Origin: Geminicoccaceae bacterium
GTDB taxonomy: Bacteria > Pseudomonadota > Alphaproteobacteria > Geminicoccales > Geminicoccaceae
Assembly: GCA_028285265.1 (NCBI GenBank)
Contig: JANQPX010000030.1
Location: 620,001-684,000 of the forward strand
Reading direction: 5' to 3'
Length of the DNA stretch: 64,000 nt
Both the position numbers and the translations under genes were made by a program. Below, in pieces: positions 61,988-64,000 of the stretch. How positions within the stretch are numbered: position 1 is the first letter of the stretch; each line of letters starts with the position of its first letter. A model generated the notes under the pieces. It made no database searches. It saw only the letters and a list, made by a program, of their open reading frames with translations, and was not told where the DNA came from.

Positions 61988-63151
61988 TTAGTAAGGGAAC
62001 GGCCAGGTTCGGAGTTTCTGCTTGGCGATTTGCCAAAGCCTAGCAAAGCCATGGGGTTCGACAATCAAAAAGAAGATGATCAGTGCACCGAACAGCATGA
62101 ACTCGATATGCTTGATCATCGCGATGCTGATCTCGCCTAGCCCAAGGGCAACGAAAAGCGGGTTCATCGATGTGAGGCTGATATTGAGGAGGATCGGCGT
62201 CAGCACGACGAAGGCGGCCCCGAGAAATGAACCCACAACCGTGCCAAGGCCGCCGATGATCACCATGAACAGGACTTGGAAGCTGAGGAGGATGGTGTAG
62301 GCGTCGGTTTGCACTGAGTTGATTTTGACGAAGGCCCAAAGCGCGCCTGCGATGCCGATCAAGAACGAGCTGAAGGCAAAGGCGGAGAGCTTGGCGAATG
62401 TTGGGCTGATACCGATGATCTCTGCGGCGATGTCCATATCGCGGATCGCCATCCAGGACCGTCCGTAGCTCGCGCGCGCCAAGTTCTTGACGGCAATTGC
62501 TGCGATGATTGTGAGGACCAGCACGAACAAATAACGGTTCACAACAGGTGAGGCCGCCCCGGTTACGGAAAAACCGAACAGCGTCTGAGGTGGGGCGGGC
62601 GCGATGCCGGCCGGCGAATAGTTGGTGAACCAGGGGACTTTGATGAACAGCCACAACAGAAAAAACTGGGCAGCGAGGGTCGTAATTGCGAGGTAGAGAC
62701 CTTTGATTTTGAGAGACGGCAAGCCGAAGAAAAGACCGACGACGGCGGTGATCAAGCCCGTCACGATCAGCATCAGCACGAACCAGATATCAAAGGGCTG
62801 AATGCCCAAAATACTGATCTCGGGGAGCGGTACGCCCAACAGGCTGCTTGCGGTCGGAAAGGCCGTTACGAGTTTGTAGGTCATGAAACCACCGAGTGCC
62901 ATGAACGCACCGGTGCCGAGCGAAAGCTGACCGCAATAACCGGTGAGGACATTCAGCCCAAGGGCGGCAATCGACATGATCAGAAATGGCGTGATCAAAT
63001 CCGTCAAAACGTAATTGGACGCGACGAAGGGAATGACGAGGAAGGCCACGGCAACCAAGGCCAAGACAGCATAGCGATCGAGCGGCAGTTTGAAGACCTG
63101 CTGATCTTCGATGTAGTTGCTGTGAAAGACACCGGTTTCGCGATAGAGCAT
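61988..63151 (-). CDS. Liv-type ABC transporter permease (LivM-like)
   Basis: Inner-membrane permease, 387 aa with about ten spans. Marks of the LivM group: LIMSIAALGLNVLTGYCGQLSLGTGAFMALGGFMTYKL near 45-85, GLPSLKIKGLYLAITTLAAQFF near 142 and LARASYGRSWMAIRDMDIAAEIIGISPTFAKLSAF near 220-255. The GVPLP-type N-terminal arm is long (30 aa). Thirty-three bases after livH on the minus strand. Confidence 0.93.
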   Translation of the reverse strand: MLYRETGVFHSNYIEDQQVFKLPLDRYAVLALVAVAFLVIPFVASNYVLTDLITPFLIMSIAALGLNVLTGYCGQLSLGTGAFMALGGFMTYKLVTAFPTASSLLGVPLPEISILGIQPFDIWFVLMLIVTGLITAVVGLFFGLPSLKIKGLYLAITTLAAQFFLLWLFIKVPWFTNYSPAGIAPAPPQTLFGFSVTGAASPVVNRYLFVLVLTIIAAIAVKNLARASYGRSWMAIRDMDIAAEIIGISPTFAKLSAFAFSSFLIGIAGALWAFVKINSVQTDAYTILLSFQVLFMVIIGGLGTVVGSFLGAAFVVLTPILLNISLTSMNPLFVALGLGEISIAMIKHIEFMLFGALIIFFLIVEPHGFARLWQIAKQKLRTWPFPY

Positions 63152-63184
63152 TAGGCAGTTGCCTCTCCGTTGCGTCGAGCTCGT

Positions 63185-64000
63185 CTAAACGCGCTCAATG
63201 ATCTTCTCGCCAAACAGTCCCTGTGGCCGGAACAAGAGGAAGACAACCGCCAGGACGAAGGCAAACCACTCGGTGGTTGCTCCACCGAAAAGTGGTTGGC
63301 CCCAATAGGTCTCGAACATCAGCTCTGAAACACCGATAATGCAGCCACCGATCACGGCCCCCGGAATCGAGGTCAGGCCGCCCAGGATCAACACCGGCAG
63401 GGCTTTCAAGGCGAGGTTGATGACAGTTGGCTCAATTTGGATCTTGGTGCCCCAGACCGTGGCGGCAACAAAGGCGGTAAATCCGGAAAGAGCCCAGACG
63501 ACCACCCACATTTGATTGAGCGGTATGCCGATCGACATCGAGGCCGTGTGATCATCAGCGACCGCACGAAGGGCCCGTCCGACCCGAGAATATTGGAAGA
63601 AGATATAGAGGCCGAGAACCATCACCAGGCCGACGCCAATCGCCAGGAGATCTGATTCTTGAATGATGACATCGAGGCCCAAGGCTTGGCCCCAGGGATA
63701 ATCAATCGTGAAGATGGCACTTTCCGGCAGCCCGATCTTCAGGAGTTTCGGGTCGCCGCCCCAAAGGGCTTCGGCAAACCCTTCAATGAAGAACGCCACG
63801 CCAATGGTCGCCATAAACAGGCTCAGCCCGTCTTGACCGACCAGCGGACGCAGAACAATGCGCTCGACGGCGAAGGCGAAGACGACCATCACCAACAACG
63901 AGAACGCGCCCGCCAGATACCAGGGCACACCAAGCTTCAGCATGCCGGCAAAATTGAGGGCGGCGAAAAAAACCATCGCGCCCTGTGCAAAATTGAAGAC
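63185..64000 (-). CDS. Liv-type ABC transporter permease (LivH-like), 5' end beyond window
   Basis: Second permease of the cluster; the frame is open to the window edge at 64000 and continues upstream of Met 63976 with VFNFAQGAMVFF, so it is truncated at its N-terminus. At least 271 aa are present. Family marks: FAVERIVLRPLVGQDGLSLFMATIGVAF near 40-70, FFQYSRVGRALRAVADDHTASMSIGIPLNQMW near 130 and LPVLILGGLTSIPGAVIGG near 200. Confidence 0.9.
   Translation of the reverse strand, partial: VFNFAQGAMVFFAALNFAGMLKLGVPWYLAGAFSLLVMVVFAFAVERIVLRPLVGQDGLSLFMATIGVAFFIEGFAEALWGGDPKLLKIGLPESAIFTIDYPWGQALGLDVIIQESDLLAIGVGLVMVLGLYIFFQYSRVGRALRAVADDHTASMSIGIPLNQMWVVVWALSGFTAFVAATVWGTKIQIEPTVINLALKALPVLILGGLTSIPGAVIGGCIIGVSELMFETYWGQPLFGGATTEWFAFVLAVVFLLFRPQGLFGEKIIERV

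Noticed and set aside
1..64000. CRISPR arrays, transposons, prophage or tRNA/rRNA genes
   Set aside because: No regularly spaced repeats, transposase or integrase motifs, and no tRNA-like T-loop with matching acceptor stem were found on reading through the window; short tRNAs could still have been missed by eye.

Overview
The window reads as chromosomal DNA from a moderately GC-rich Gram-negative bacterium, most likely an alphaproteobacterium of Rhodospirillales type. The clues are a complete aapJQMP amino-acid transporter, CcmABC cytochrome c maturation genes, an HlyU-family protein next to an Atm1-type exporter, kdsB (lipopolysaccharide synthesis), a membrane-anchored cytochrome c, and a CtrA-type box (TTAA-N7-TTAAC) upstream of an OmpA-like lipoprotein. 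The lineage is inferred from gene content only. No rRNA, tRNA, CRISPR array, transposase, integrase or phage gene was seen.

Layout. 1-10.8 kb: a truncated GT4 glycosyltransferase overlapping an ABC-F ATPase gene (uup), an OmpA-like lipoprotein, a helical protein of unknown function, purA, a divergent PdxA2-like dehydrogenase, a ureohydrolase, an orphan TadG-like pilus protein and an amidohydrolase. 10.9-15.6 kb: aapJQMP, with an operator-like palindrome inside the aapJ promoter and a terminator after aapJ. 15.7-24.5 kb: DUF3303, IclR regulator, SBP56/methanethiol-oxidase-like protein with a membrane partner, MFS carrier, a coupled DCC/SDR pair, a Tat-exported metallo-beta-lactamase-fold protein, pheA and kdsB. 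24.6-34.5 kb: a diheme cytochrome with a long Ala-rich linker, hisN, yejABEF, DUF4332 and an inositol-monophosphatase-family gene.

34.5-48.5 kb: a 22-codon reading frame with a perfect Shine-Dalgarno, a dienelactone-hydrolase-family protein, a periplasmic MBL hydrolase and a cytochrome c-prime, then LysR, mazG and a BrkB-family membrane protein, an overlapping flavoprotein/glycosyltransferase pair, MOSC, sufE, DUF6134-SDR, a small membrane protein and an oligosaccharide flippase. 48.5-64 kb is entirely minus strand: livH-livM-binding protein-livF, a PD-(D/E)XK-like unknown, a PaaK-like adenylating enzyme, ccmA-ccmB-ccmC, acnA, an Atm1-type exporter, hlyU, alkB and a CtBP-like dehydrogenase.

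Functional themes. Uptake of amino acids, peptides and probably organic (aromatic?) acids dominates, feeding amino-acid and carboxylate metabolism. Cytochrome c biogenesis sits beside several c-type cytochromes elsewhere in the window. Envelope polysaccharide genes are scattered (GT4, kdsB, GT-A enzyme, flippase). No obvious defence or mobile system is present. The most novel-looking items are the flavoprotein/glycosyltransferase pair, the two-headed cytochrome, the PaaK-like enzyme without the usual P-loop next to a degenerate nuclease-like protein, and the SBP56/membrane-protein pair under a palindrome-linked IclR regulator.
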